A stretch of DNA of 64,000 nucleotides from Xanthomonas pisi DSM 18956. Lineage in GTDB: Bacteria; Pseudomonadota; Gammaproteobacteria; Xanthomonadales; Xanthomonadaceae. The notes beneath the pieces were generated by a model. That model made no database searches. It was not told the DNA's origin and saw only the letters and a program-made list of their open reading frames with translations. The translations under genes and the position numbers were made by a program. The first letter of the stretch is position 1; the number at the start of each line of letters is the position of its first letter. The stretch is from NCBI RefSeq assembly GCF_001010415.1, contig NZ_JPLE01000022.1:1-64000 (forward strand), written 5' to 3'. Positions 9,598 through 17,538 of the stretch are shown here, piece by piece.

Positions 9598-9835
9598 CCC
9601 TCATCCGCCCTTCGGACACCTTCTCCCGAGGGGGAAGGATTAAAGCCCCTCTCCCCTCGGGAGAGGGGTTGGGGTGAGGGTACGGCGGCAAAGTGGACGT
9701 CACGCACTGCAGAGACAAAAGCAACATTCAATTATTACGACCACTCGATTGCGACCACTCGGCAGTTCATTCTCACGGACTGCGCGTACCCTCATCCGGC
9801 GCTGCGCGCCACCTTCTCCCGGTGGGAGAAGGGAC
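9598..9835. repeat. Dispersed Xanthomonas-type intergenic repeats
   Basis: The segment 9598-9682 is bounded by ACCCTCATCC and GGGGTGAGGGTA and contains CTTCTCCCGAGGGGGAAGG and CCCCTCTCCCCTCGGGAGAGGGG hairpins. A second element at about 9788-9830 carries CCCTCATCCGGCGCTGCGCGCCACC next to CTTCTCCCGGTGGGAGAAGG. Both belong to the family found at 50-125 and 27003-27495. There is no gene between the terminator and the ABC permease stop. Confidence 0.75.
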
Positions 9836-11029
9836 TCACCCGGAAATCGCCAACCGCTCTTGGTGATAACGACGCACTGCCGCATACCACAGCACTGCAG
9901 CCACCCCGAAGCCGGCCAGCAGATACACCGCCCAGGTCTGCGCGGTGATGGTTTCGTGGCGAATCACCTTCAGCAGCATCTGGTTCTGCGCCAGGAACGG
10001 CACCGCGAAGTGCCATAGCTGGGTCTTCAGCGGGTACGCCATCAAGGCATAGCCAGGCAGCATCGGCAGCAGCAGCAACCAGGTCATGTGCGCCTGCGCT
10101 TCCTTCATGCTTTTGGCCGCAGCGGCCAGATAGGTCAGCAGCGAGGTGCCGACAAACAGCATCGGCACCAGGATGAACAGCATCTGCAGCATCGGGACGA
10201 AGCCCACGTTGAGCTGGCGCCCCAGGTTGGACGTGGACAGCTGCGCACTCAATTTGAAGGCCAGCAAGGTCAGCAACAACGACACCATGCCGATCACGCA
10301 GGCGGCGACGATCTTGCCGCTGACAATCGCACTGCGTGGCGCCGGCGTTGCCAGCAACGGCTCGAGCGACTGGCGCTCACGCTCGCCGGCGGTGGCATCC
10401 AGGATCAACGACGCACCGCCCAGGAACGAGGTGATCACCAGCAGCACGGGCAACAGCATCGCCATCATCTGGCCGCGCTTGGCCTCGGCAGTGGCCATGT
10501 CCTGCGCGGCGATTTCCAGCGGCCGACCCACCTGCGCATCGATGCCACGCGCCAACAGACGCAACGCACCGACCTGCTGGCTGTAGCCGCTCAGCGCTGC
10601 CTGCAGGCGCATGCTGGGCACGTCGGCCTCGCGGCGGGTGCTGTCCTTGATGATTTCCACCAGCGCCGGACGGCCTTCGCGCCAATCGTCGGCATAGCTG
10701 TCGCTGATGCGCAGCGCCACGTCCACATCCTGGTTGCGGATCGCCGTGGTCAGATCGGCCGGCGCGTCCACGGCGTTGAGTCCCTGCGCGGCCAGAAACC
10801 GCACCAGGTTGGGGGCGTGTTCGCGGCCGAGTGTGGGGATGTCCAGCGGCTTGTCGATCTGCGTACGCACGCGGCTTTCGCTCAGCGCGCCCATGCCCAG
10901 GATCAGGATCGGATACAGCAATGGCGAGAGCAGCAACGCCAATGCCAGGGTGCGGCGGTCGCGCGAGATGTCGCGCAGTTCCTTGCGCAGCACCGTCCAC
11001 AACGTGGCCAACAGGGAGCGCTTGCTCAT
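9836..11029 (-). CDS. natB: ABC-2 type exporter permease (NatB-like)
   Basis: A 397-residue inner-membrane permease. A short cytoplasmic N-terminus (LRKELRDISRDRRTLALALL) leads into TM1. A large periplasmic loop follows (about residues 50-190), and then five further hydrophobic segments, including LLPVLLVITSFLGGASLILD and MLFILVPMLFVGTSLLTYL. The motif TAGERERQSLEPLLATPAPRSAIVSGK between TM2 and TM3 is characteristic of ABC-2/NatB permeases. Its ATG overlaps the stop of the ATPase gene by four bases (ATGA), so the two subunits are coupled. Bacillus NatAB exports sodium; here the substrate is not defined. It is the last gene of a five-gene operon whose first genes encode a membrane protein and an XRE repressor. 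Confidence 0.87.
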   Translation of the reverse strand: MSKRSLLATLWTVLRKELRDISRDRRTLALALLLSPLLYPILILGMGALSESRVRTQIDKPLDIPTLGREHAPNLVRFLAAQGLNAVDAPADLTTAIRNQDVDVALRISDSYADDWREGRPALVEIIKDSTRREADVPSMRLQAALSGYSQQVGALRLLARGIDAQVGRPLEIAAQDMATAEAKRGQMMAMLLPVLLVITSFLGGASLILDATAGERERQSLEPLLATPAPRSAIVSGKIVAACVIGMVSLLLTLLAFKLSAQLSTSNLGRQLNVGFVPMLQMLFILVPMLFVGTSLLTYLAAAAKSMKEAQAHMTWLLLLPMLPGYALMAYPLKTQLWHFAVPFLAQNQMLLKVIRHETITAQTWAVYLLAGFGVAAVLWYAAVRRYHQERLAISG

Positions 11030-11772
11030 GCGTGCAGTCCTTCTTCCGAGCCGATCGCCTTGACGAAGGCGTCTTCCAGGTTGTCTTCACCGGTGGCGGC
11101 GCGCAGTTCGTCGGCGCTACCGGATGCCACCACCGTGCCCTTGGCGATGATGACGATGCGGTCGCACAGTGCCGCCACCTCTTGCATGATGTGACTGGAA
11201 AAGATCACGCAGCGCCCTTCCGCGCGCAGCTGCTGCAGAAAGCCGCGCATCGCGCGCGTGGTCATCACGTCCAGGCCGTTGGTGGGCTCGTCCAGAATCA
11301 CGTTGCGCGGGTCGTGCACCAGCGCACGTGCAATCGCGGTCTTGGTGCGCTGCCCCTGGCTGAACCCCTCGGTCTGGCGGTCGAGAATGTCGTCCATGTC
11401 CAGTGCGCTGGACAACACCCGCGTGCGCTCGGCGATCTGGCCGCGCGACATGCCGTGCAACTCGCCGAAGTAGGCGATGTTCTCGCGTGCGCTCAACCGC
11501 TTGTACACACCGCGTGCATCCGGCAAGACGCCGAGTGCACGGCGTACCGTGACCGGATCGTGCGCGGCGTCCACGCCATCCACGGAGACGCGCCCCTGGT
11601 CCGGCAACATCAAGGTGTAGAGCATGCGCAAGGTGGTGGTCTTGCCCGCGCCGTTGGGACCAAGCAGCCCGGTGATCTGGCCGTCCGCAGCGCTGAAACT
11701 GACCCCATCGACCGCCTTCACCAGCCCGGTCTTGGTCTTGAACGACTTGTGCAGATTCTCGACGACGATCAT
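11026..11772 (-). CDS. natA: ABC transporter ATP-binding protein (NatA-like)
   Basis: A 248-residue ATPase partner of the following permease. Walker A is GLLGPNGAGKTTTLRML, the signature is FSQGQRTKTAIARAL (SQGQ in place of SGGQ, as in NatA-like exporters), Walker B is NVILDEPTNGLDV, and the H-loop is IFSSHIMQEV. I chose the ATG at 11772 because GGAGG lies 7 nt upstream and the protein then starts MIVVENLHKSF, as usual for the family. The stop overlaps the permease start, and the upstream hydrolase gene ends only 31 nt away, supporting co-transcription. The substrate is unknown. Confidence 0.92.
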   Translation of the reverse strand: MIVVENLHKSFKTKTGLVKAVDGVSFSAADGQITGLLGPNGAGKTTTLRMLYTLMLPDQGRVSVDGVDAAHDPVTVRRALGVLPDARGVYKRLSARENIAYFGELHGMSRGQIAERTRVLSSALDMDDILDRQTEGFSQGQRTKTAIARALVHDPRNVILDEPTNGLDVMTTRAMRGFLQQLRAEGRCVIFSSHIMQEVAALCDRIVIIAKGTVVASGSADELRAATGEDNLEDAFVKAIGSEEGLHA

Positions 11773-11803
11773 GCGTGCGCCTCCGTGGCGTGGTCGATGC
11801 GGC

Positions 11804-13366
11804 TCATGGTTCCCATCCGTTGAACGAGGTGAACGCGGGCACGTTGTTGAGATCGGCAACGCACTGCGTATCCAGCGCACCGGCGTCGGCGGTTTCCATG
11901 AACTGCGCCATCAGCTTGGGCATGCAGCCCAGTGCCATGACGCTGTGTCCCTGGCCGGGTGCAACCAGATGCCGCCCGTTTGGCAGACCCTTGAGCACGG
12001 TGTCGGCGTAGCGCGGTGGCGTGACCGGATCCAGCTGACCGGACAGCAGCAGCGCCGGAACCTGGGAACGTAGTGGCGCGGTGAAATCGGCGGCGCGCTT
12101 GCCGGTCGGCCATACCGGGCACGCGGCAAAAACGCTTTGGGGAACATCCTCGCCCAGCAGCAATGCCTGATGCTCGGGCGCTGGGTGATAACGGTCGGCA
12201 TCTTCGGCACACACCACCGACCATTGCATGGGCTGATTGATCTGCATGTCCATGTGCGACAACGCCATCAACGGCGCGTAGCGACCGGCGGCGGCTTCGT
12301 CCAGTACCAGCGGGAGCAACGCAGCGCTCTGCGGTGCGTAGGAGAACGTAAAGGCCAGACCGATCACCGCGTCGGCGGTCACCCGATCGTGCTTGATGGC
12401 ATTGGTGCGCAGATCGCGGTACTCCACTTCCGGCGATTCAACCTTCAGGCGATCCATAATGCCGCGCAGCTGCGTGCGCACATCGGTTGGAAAACGCGCG
12501 CGACAGGCGGGGATGGCACGGCATTGCTCCGATTGCAGAATCAATGCGTCTTCGAAGGTGCGCGCGAATTCACCACTGATCACCAGATCGCTAGGCGCAA
12601 CACCATCGAGCACGATGGCCCGCGTCTGCGCGGGATAGCGTTTGGCATAGTGCTGCGCCACGCGCGTACCGTAGGACACGCCGACCAGATCGATACGTGG
12701 CACACCCAACGCAGCCCTGACAGCATCTAGATCGCCGATGGCTTCGGCCGTGGTGTAGTAACGCGGGTCGGCATGGCTCTGCAAACCTTCGGCACATTGG
12801 CGCGCGTAGGCGGTCAGTTCCTCAGGACTGGACGCCATGCCAGCCTGCAAAGGCTTGCCATCGGCTGTCTCGCACCGCAGGGGGTGAGATCCCCCGGTGC
12901 CGCGTTGATCGACCAGAAAAATGTCGCGGTTCTTGCGCACTTCGCGTAACGCAGCCGCTGCGATGGCGGCAGCCTGCGTCGCCGATTGCCCCGGACCGCC
13001 AGCGATGAAGAACACCGGATCCGGTTTGCTGCCCGCACCGGCGTCGCTTTCCAGCCAGGCGATCTTCAATGCGATCTGCCGCCCCTTCGGCGCGGCCGGA
13101 TTTTCGGCCACTTGCAACTGCGCGCATTGCGCTTCGATGTTGCCCGCCGCGCTGCCGGAGCTCAGCGTGCACGGTGCAAATTGCAGGCTGCCATAACGAT
13201 TGCCGGCCGCAGTGCCCTCATGCGTGTCTGTCGTATGCGGCTGTGCCACACCCGGCGTGGATGCGCCGGCATTGCCGGCCGCAGGCTGCTCTGTGCGCTG
13301 GCATCCTGCCGCCAGCAGCGCAGCCAGCACGGCGGCGGCCACATTCAGTTGTTTCAGCATGTCCAT
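11804..13366 (-). CDS. Secreted lipoprotein alpha/beta hydrolase with TAP-like C-terminus (proline-iminopeptidase-like)
   Basis: A 520-residue exported hydrolase. The signal NVAAAVLAALLAAGC carries a lipobox ending at Cys17. FFIAGGPGQSAT is the oxyanion-hole GGPG loop. DIFLVDQRGTGGSHPL and LVGVSYGTRVAQHYAKRYP (nucleophile Ser in GxSxG) are standard for S33 peptidases. The C-terminal TAP-like part has LLLSGQLDPVTPPRYA (acid) and APGQGHSVM (His). The ATG at 13366 follows AGGAGAGG and gives the signal peptide; longer upstream reading overlaps the XRE gene out of frame. Such enzymes trim N-terminal residues or hydrolyse esters in the periplasm. Its place between an XRE repressor and an ABC exporter is a recurrent xanthomonad order; a peptide-processing or detoxification role is inferred. 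Confidence 0.87.
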   Translation of the reverse strand: MDMLKQLNVAAAVLAALLAAGCQRTEQPAAGNAGASTPGVAQPHTTDTHEGTAAGNRYGSLQFAPCTLSSGSAAGNIEAQCAQLQVAENPAAPKGRQIALKIAWLESDAGAGSKPDPVFFIAGGPGQSATQAAAIAAAALREVRKNRDIFLVDQRGTGGSHPLRCETADGKPLQAGMASSPEELTAYARQCAEGLQSHADPRYYTTAEAIGDLDAVRAALGVPRIDLVGVSYGTRVAQHYAKRYPAQTRAIVLDGVAPSDLVISGEFARTFEDALILQSEQCRAIPACRARFPTDVRTQLRGIMDRLKVESPEVEYRDLRTNAIKHDRVTADAVIGLAFTFSYAPQSAALLPLVLDEAAAGRYAPLMALSHMDMQINQPMQWSVVCAEDADRYHPAPEHQALLLGEDVPQSVFAACPVWPTGKRAADFTAPLRSQVPALLLSGQLDPVTPPRYADTVLKGLPNGRHLVAPGQGHSVMALGCMPKLMAQFMETADAGALDTQCVADLNNVPAFTSFNGWEP

Positions 13367-13421
13367 CCTCTCCTGGTGCCCATTCCCTGACGTTGCCGGC
13401 GGTCGCGTGTGACCGCCGCAA

Positions 13422-13622
13422 CTACTGACCATCTTCGTAAAGAAACACCTGCTCGATCGGCTCGCCGAACAGACGTGCGATACGAAACGCCAACGGCAGG
13501 CTGGGATCGTATTTGCCGGTCTCCAACGCATTGACGGTTTGCCGCGACACGCCCAGCTGCTCGGCCAACTCGCCTTGCGACCAGCCGCTGGCTTCGCGCA
13601 AGGCACGGACACGACTGTTCAT
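13422..13622 (-). CDS. Short XRE-family HTH repressor
   Basis: A 66-residue DNA-binding protein consisting almost only of a Cro/C1 helix-turn-helix: MNSRVRALREASGWSQGELAEQLGVSRQTVNALETGKYDPSLPLAFRIARLFGEPIEQVF. Such one-domain regulators commonly lie next to a small multi-pass membrane protein, as here. The ATG at 13622 overlaps the stop of the membrane-protein gene by four bases (ATGA). I infer that it binds the two TGTCAAG-N4-CTT(G/T)ACA palindromes at 14352-14369 and 14396-14413 and autorepresses the operon; this is untested. Confidence 0.9.
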   Translation of the reverse strand: MNSRVRALREASGWSQGELAEQLGVSRQTVNALETGKYDPSLPLAFRIARLFGEPIEQVFLYEDGQ

Positions 13623-14206
13623 TGATAGCGGCGTGCATTGATGGCCTTGGTCAGGCCATAGGTGATGCACAGCACCGGAAACACCCAGATCATCGCCGCC
13701 GATGCCGGTACCGCAATCAGCTGCGCCGATTCCAGGAAGCCGGCGGTCATGTACGCCATGCTCACCAGACCCGCAGCAATGGCGATCGATTCCAGCTCGA
13801 TACGACGCTGCATTTCATCCGAATCGCGCACAAAACGCGCCACGGCGCGGACCACGAACATCAGCAGCAGTGCAGGCAGCAGCGCGACCAGGACCCGGAT
13901 CCAGTTGGCGTGCACGCTGGCCAGCAAATACCGCCAGCACAGCATGACCACCACGTAGGCCAGCATCGGCGGCGCAAGCTCCATGTGGTAACGGCGGACC
14001 AACGCAGGCGGTGCACTGTCGCGCAGGCTATCGCCTGCGACGTGCAGCACCAGCGCCACCAGCAGACCACCCACGCCGCAGCCGATCAGCAGCCCCTGGG
14101 TGTAGTCGCTTACCTGCCACGGAAGCCAGCGCCGCAAGGCGCCCAGCAATATGAGGACAACACTGCCGACCGGCAGTACGCGCAATGCCGCTGTCCTGGC
14201 GCTCAT
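13619..14206 (-). CDS. Multi-pass inner-membrane protein of unknown function
   Basis: A 195-residue protein with about five to six predicted membrane segments: VLPVGSVVLILLGAL, GLLIGCGVGGLLVALVLHV, MLAYVVVMLCWRYLLA, IRVLVALLPALLLMFVVRAV, IAIAAGLVSMAYMTAGFL and AMIWVFPVLCITYGL. There is a charged cytoplasmic loop (ARFVRDSDEMQRRIELESIAI). I chose the ATG at 14206; the upstream in-frame extension is Cys/Arg-rich and looks non-coding. It is the first gene of the operon and is translationally coupled to the XRE repressor, so it may act as its sensor or sequestering partner, a common pairing whose mechanism is unknown here. Confidence 0.78.
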   Translation of the reverse strand: MSARTAALRVLPVGSVVLILLGALRRWLPWQVSDYTQGLLIGCGVGGLLVALVLHVAGDSLRDSAPPALVRRYHMELAPPMLAYVVVMLCWRYLLASVHANWIRVLVALLPALLLMFVVRAVARFVRDSDEMQRRIELESIAIAAGLVSMAYMTAGFLESAQLIAVPASAAMIWVFPVLCITYGLTKAINARRYQ

Positions 14207-14351
14207 CGTGCATCCGCCGGCAGCGTGGATGGCTGCGCGTGGATCACTGCGCACTGCACGGCAGCACAAGCGGATTCCTCAAGCGTCGCAGCACGGCAAG
14301 ACGCTGCCTGCACCGGCGACATGTTTGCGCTGTTGTTCACCGCACACCCCG

Positions 14352-14369
14352 TGTCAAGTTCCCTTGACA
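14352..14369 (-). promoter_or_regulatory. Operator candidate O1: TGTCAAG-N4-CTTGACA
   Basis: A perfect 7-bp inverted repeat (TGTCAAGTTCCCTTGACA) sits 146 nt upstream of the membrane-protein start. Each arm also reads as a TTGACA -35 hexamer, so an occupied site would block the promoter. I infer it is bound by the XRE repressor of the same operon. Confidence 0.6.
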
Positions 14370-14395
14370 TGCAGAGTGCGCGCAGATCTGCGGCG

Positions 14396-14413
14396 TGTCA
14401 AGCGTCCTTTACA
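14396..14413 (-). promoter_or_regulatory. Operator candidate O2: TGTCAAG-N4-CTTTACA
   Basis: TGTCAAGCGTCCTTTACA matches the palindrome at 14352 in both arms except for one base (CTTTACA for CTTGACA). The two start points are 44 bp apart, about four helical turns, so two dimers could bind the same face of the DNA. Confidence 0.55.
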
Positions 14414-14747
14414 ACGTTCCGGGGGCGGATGGATGCAGTGATCCACCACCTCTACGGAGATCTGCCGGACACCCAAGCGGTGGCGCGGTACGGATAAGAC
14501 GCGTGTGTGCAGCACACGTCCTGCGGCCCGTCCATGTACCGCCTGCAGGTTGCCACTGCTGTACCAGGAAGGTGTCGATTGCGTGCGCATCGCGTGCTGG
14601 CAACGCGCTATTGGCCAAATCGTTGGCGAACGCGGTCTGAGCCATTGGAATGAGCGACGTGCAGCATCCCGCATCGCGGCAAGCGACAAACTGCAGGCGA
14701 TGGGACATTGGGGGGAAATGCAGGTTTTGCGGACATGCAAAGCAGCC

Positions 14748-14779
14748 CGGACGAATGGAACAAGCATCCCATTCGTCCG
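14748..14779 (-). terminator. Terminator-like hairpin after the NADP oxidoreductase gene
   Basis: CGGACGAATGG and CCATTCGTCCG form an 11-bp perfect stem with a 10-nt loop, 23 nt beyond the stop of the minus-strand oxidoreductase gene. A U-tract is lacking. Between it and the operators at 14413 I see no supported gene. Confidence 0.5.
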
Positions 14780-14801
14780 AACCGAACCTTGCGCCATGCG
14801 A

Positions 14802-15446
14802 TCAAAGCTTCACGAAGTTCTGTGCAGACAGCGAGCCGAAAGGCAGCGATGCAAGCGGGCCGCCCACATCCAGCGATCCGAGGTCGACCGGCGCAAAGCC
14901 CATCGCGTCGATGAGCGCGTGGACCTCGGTCTTGGCGGCAGCGTCATCACCGGAATAGAACAGCACCCGCTTGCCACCGGCGACTTGGGGTTCGGCCAGG
15001 ACATTGACGTCGAGGTGATTGAATGCCTTGACCACCCTCGCCCCTGGCACGAACTGCTTGAATACCTCGCTCGAGTGCTTGCCCGCCAGATCCACGGCCT
15101 TGATGCCGTAGGCCGCCAATGGATTGCTCGGGTCGTTGGCGTCCGGAGAAGCGGGATCGATGAACTCCACCGGGTTGGTACCATCGATCACGATGCGTCC
15201 ATTCCACGCCGGCAGGGCGCGCATGACGTTTTCGGCGTCGACCCAGCGCACCGCCGCAATCACGATGTCGGCGCTCGCCGCTTCGGCAGCGGTGACCGCA
15301 GTAATCGAGGGGCCGAGCTCATCGACCAGCGCCGCGAGCGAAGCCGGTCCGCGGCTGTTCGCAATCGAGGCTGCAATCCCTTTCTTGGCGAGTGCACGTG
15401 CGACGTTGGCGCCAAGCGCGCCAGAACCAATAATGCCGATGCTCAT
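14802..15446 (-). CDS. F420-dependent-type NADP oxidoreductase (NAD(P)-binding protein)
   Basis: A 214-residue Rossmann protein of the NADP/F420-dependent oxidoreductase family. The dinucleotide-binding GIIGSGALGANVARALAKKG is at the N-terminus. SADIVIAAVRW, IVIDGTNPVEF and VVKAFNHLDVNVLA are standard for the family. VLFYSGDDAAAKTEVHALIDAMGFAPVDLG closes the domain. Bacteria such as xanthomonads do not make F420 as far as is known, so the donor is presumably NADPH or NADH, and the substrate is unknown. It is the gene downstream of an Rrf2-type repressor on the same strand (148-bp gap), suggesting that it is the controlled target in a response to electrophiles or redox stress. Confidence 0.85.
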   Translation of the reverse strand: MSIGIIGSGALGANVARALAKKGIAASIANSRGPASLAALVDELGPSITAVTAAEAASADIVIAAVRWVDAENVMRALPAWNGRIVIDGTNPVEFIDPASPDANDPSNPLAAYGIKAVDLAGKHSSEVFKQFVPGARVVKAFNHLDVNVLAEPQVAGGKRVLFYSGDDAAAKTEVHALIDAMGFAPVDLGSLDVGGPLASLPFGSLSAQNFVKL

Positions 15447-15594
15447 GATCTATATCCTGTTGACGTGATTGAAGTGAGGGGTTGTAGAAGTGAGTGAGGT
15501 TGCCAGCACCCCAAACTCCTGGCAGCTCTGATGTCGCGTTGCTTCGGTGAAATGCATATGTGTCGTCGACCTATCGACATTTAAGGCCAAACAA

Positions 15595-16041
15595 TTACCA
15601 AACCAGGGGAATCGAGAAGTTTCCCAGCCGAGCCACGTCGCGGGCCACGTCTGCGATGGTGGTTTTTCCAAGCTCGCCTTCCAGTGCTTTGCGAGCTCGG
15701 GTCAATGTCGGTTCAAGCGCGGCCAGGATGTTGCCCCCCACCGCACAGTTCTCGCAGGGCGGCGTCCGATGGACCGAAAACAGCTCCGTGTCCTCCACAG
15801 CCGCATAGACGTCCAACAGTTTGATCTGTTTCGCCGGCTTGGCCAGCATCGCGCCACCACCGGCGCCAAGTTGCGAGCGCGTCAACCCTGCCTCGCTGAG
15901 GCGTGACAGCAGCCCACGGATGACCACCGCACCGGTATTGGCCGAATACGCCAGATCGTCCGAACGCATCGGCGTGCCGTCGCCCACTGCAAGCGCAGTG
16001 AGGATGTGGGTGGCGACGGCGAAGCGGCTGCTGGTGGGCAT
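15595..16041 (-). CDS. Rrf2-family transcriptional repressor
   Basis: A 148-residue winged-helix regulator. SSRFAVATHILTALAVGD, DDLAYSANTGAVVIRGLLSRLSEAGL (recognition helix) and GAGGGAMLAKPAKQIKLLDVYAAVE are Rrf2-like. PPCENCAVGG supplies two closely spaced cysteines in the position where YwnA/NsrR/IscR relatives carry sensor residues. Only two Cys are near, so an Fe-S cluster is not assured; a thiol-based sensor is equally possible. I chose the ATG at 16041, where homologous sequence begins; upstream codons overlap the likely promoter. A 15-bp palindrome at 16064-16078 lies in the promoter spacer and is the probable autoregulatory operator. The oxidoreductase gene follows on the same strand. 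Confidence 0.87.
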   Translation of the reverse strand: MPTSSRFAVATHILTALAVGDGTPMRSDDLAYSANTGAVVIRGLLSRLSEAGLTRSQLGAGGGAMLAKPAKQIKLLDVYAAVEDTELFSVHRTPPCENCAVGGNILAALEPTLTRARKALEGELGKTTIADVARDVARLGNFSIPLVW

Positions 16042-16063
16042 GTCCTGGAGTCGATATAGTGAA

Positions 16064-16078
16064 TGTGTGTAACACACA
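16064..16078 (-). promoter_or_regulatory. Palindromic operator candidate for the Rrf2 regulator
   Basis: TGTGTGT-A-ACACACA is a 7+1+7 palindrome 22 nt upstream of the Rrf2 ATG. A TATATC-like -10 on the minus strand lies at 16053-16058, so the palindrome would fall in the promoter spacer. This fits autorepression. Confidence 0.5.
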
Positions 16079-16312
16079 CTAATACACTTTTTTGGAGGTG
16101 TCCAGCTTTTTTGTTTCCGCTCCTCCGGCCGCCATTCGACGCACCGATCGCCCACGCTCCGCTATTGCGCGGGGTCCGTTGCGACCTGCCGACCCCTGGC
16201 GCAATGCTTCAGAGGCTCAATCATCCAGCGACCTGCAGGCCCCGGTGGGAACTCAGGCGATAGATCGCCGAGATGGGCATCTGATGCCCTCCGACCGGCG
16301 TGGCCTCGCCCT

Positions 16313-16516
16313 GGCGGCGCCTTTCTCATCGGCGACCCGCAGACGATGCGCGAGAAGATTCTCGCTGCAAACGCGGTGCTCGGTGGCATTGCGCGCCTTA
16401 CCGTCCAGATGAGCTCGGCCATGCTGCAGACGGAGGCAATGCAACGTTCGATCGTGTTGCTGGGCACCGGGGTGGCGCCTGCCGTCAAGGCCGTCCTTGC
16501 TCAACCGCGGATGTAG
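16313..16516 (+). pseudogene. C-terminal remnant of a luciferase-like (LLM) flavin-dependent monooxygenase
   Basis: In one plus-strand frame the sequence reads AFLIGDPQTMREKILAANA, then GGIARLTVQMSSAMLQTEAM and QRSIVLLGTGVAPAVKAVL, stopping at TAG 16514-16516. This is the usual C-terminal end of bacterial LLM-class oxidoreductases (the 'IGDPQTVAEKI...LLGTEVAPAV' region). No continuous frame extends upstream far enough for the rest of the roughly 340-residue enzyme, so only about 65 codons survive. The end overlaps the convergent LysR gene by 16 nt. Residual coding quality suggests recent loss, possibly by a deletion that also brought the Rrf2 gene close. The family assignment rests on motif memory. 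Confidence 0.65.
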
Positions 16517-17460
16517 GCGTATGTGGCTTGTCGCAAGGCTTCTCGCTCGATGAGCAAGTCCACGAATGCGCGCACCTTGGACGGGCGATACCGCGCCGCA
16601 GGAAATACCGCATGGATGCCTCCGGAAGGCAGGCACCAATGCGGAAGCACCTCAATCAGACGCCCTGCGGCGAGGTCGTTGGCGACCACATAGTCGGGAA
16701 GCACGGAGAGCCCGGCGCCCTGACACACCGCTTCGCGCACAGCCATCGTGGCATCGAGAAAAATGGATGCCTGCACGTGCACCGTCTGGGCGTGCTGCTG
16801 GTCCGACGCGAAGGTCCAGCGCAAATGATCATGCAACGCAGTGTTGGCGACGAAGCGTAACGCGATGATGTCGGCCGGGCTCTGGAGCGTTGCAAGCTCT
16901 GCTGCCATGGATGAGGAGGCGACAAGCAGCTGGCGGAAGGAGCCGATTTTTCGCGCTTGTTCGCTTGTTTCGGCCAGCCATCCGACACGGATGGCAACCT
17001 CGATATTCCTGGACATCAGATCCAGCGTCTGGTCGCTGAGCACGGCATCTACCTTGCACGCGGGGTAGCGCCTGGTGAATGCAGCGATCGCAGGCACGAC
17101 CACTCCCACGCCATAGTCGAACGGTGCGGTAAGCCGCAACACGCCCGATGGCTCGGCAGATCGGTCGGCCAGGCCGTCAAACGCGTGCTCTGCCTGGCGC
17201 AGGATCAATGCACAGCGCTCGTAGAACTCCTGCCCCACCTCGGTGGCTTGCACTTTCCGCGTGGTACGCACCAGTAGAGAGGTTCGAAACTCGTGTTCCA
17301 GTCGGGCGACCTGTTGGCTCACGACCGCCTTGGTGATGCCCAGGCGCTCGGCCGCCACAGTGAACGAGCCGGTTTCCACCACGGCGACGAAGTAAGCCAG
17401 ACGGCGAAGATTGCCGAGGTCGCCTGGCCTGTCTCCCGATTGATTGAATGCCTTTAACAT
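16501..17460 (-). CDS. LysR-family transcriptional regulator
   Basis: A 319-residue LTTR. The N-terminal winged HTH is LGNLRRLAYFVAVVETGSF, then TVAAERLGITKAVVSQQVARLE and LLVRTTRKVQATEVG. The effector-binding domain starts near residue 100 (GVLRLTAPFDYGVGVVVPAI) and includes ICR-like and LPDYVVANDLAAGRLIEVLP segments, placing it in the CrgA/AaeR-like branch. The ATG at 17460 faces the DsbA-like gene at 17539 across a 78-bp divergent promoter region with AT-rich, LTTR-compatible sequence (ATCTATCGATCAAT). It probably controls that divergent operon. Its inducer is unknown. Confidence 0.92.
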   Translation of the reverse strand: MLKAFNQSGDRPGDLGNLRRLAYFVAVVETGSFTVAAERLGITKAVVSQQVARLEHEFRTSLLVRTTRKVQATEVGQEFYERCALILRQAEHAFDGLADRSAEPSGVLRLTAPFDYGVGVVVPAIAAFTRRYPACKVDAVLSDQTLDLMSRNIEVAIRVGWLAETSEQARKIGSFRQLLVASSSMAAELATLQSPADIIALRFVANTALHDHLRWTFASDQQHAQTVHVQASIFLDATMAVREAVCQGAGLSVLPDYVVANDLAAGRLIEVLPHWCLPSGGIHAVFPAARYRPSKVRAFVDLLIEREALRQATYAYIRG

Positions 17461-17538
17461 ACGACGTATTTACTATGTATGTATCTATCGATCAATCACC
17501 GATCTCTAGGATGTGCCTGACAGTCACAAGGAATGCCC

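Noticed and set aside
14409-14708. Minus-strand open frame with MAQTAFANDLANSALPARDAH
   Set aside because: It has some protein-like texture but no RBS and no family I recognise, and it runs across the operator region; too weak to list.
15561-15579. TGTCG...CGACA inverted repeat between Rrf2 and oxidoreductase genes
   Set aside because: Only 5-bp arms with a 9-nt spacer; not distinguishable from chance in GC-rich DNA.
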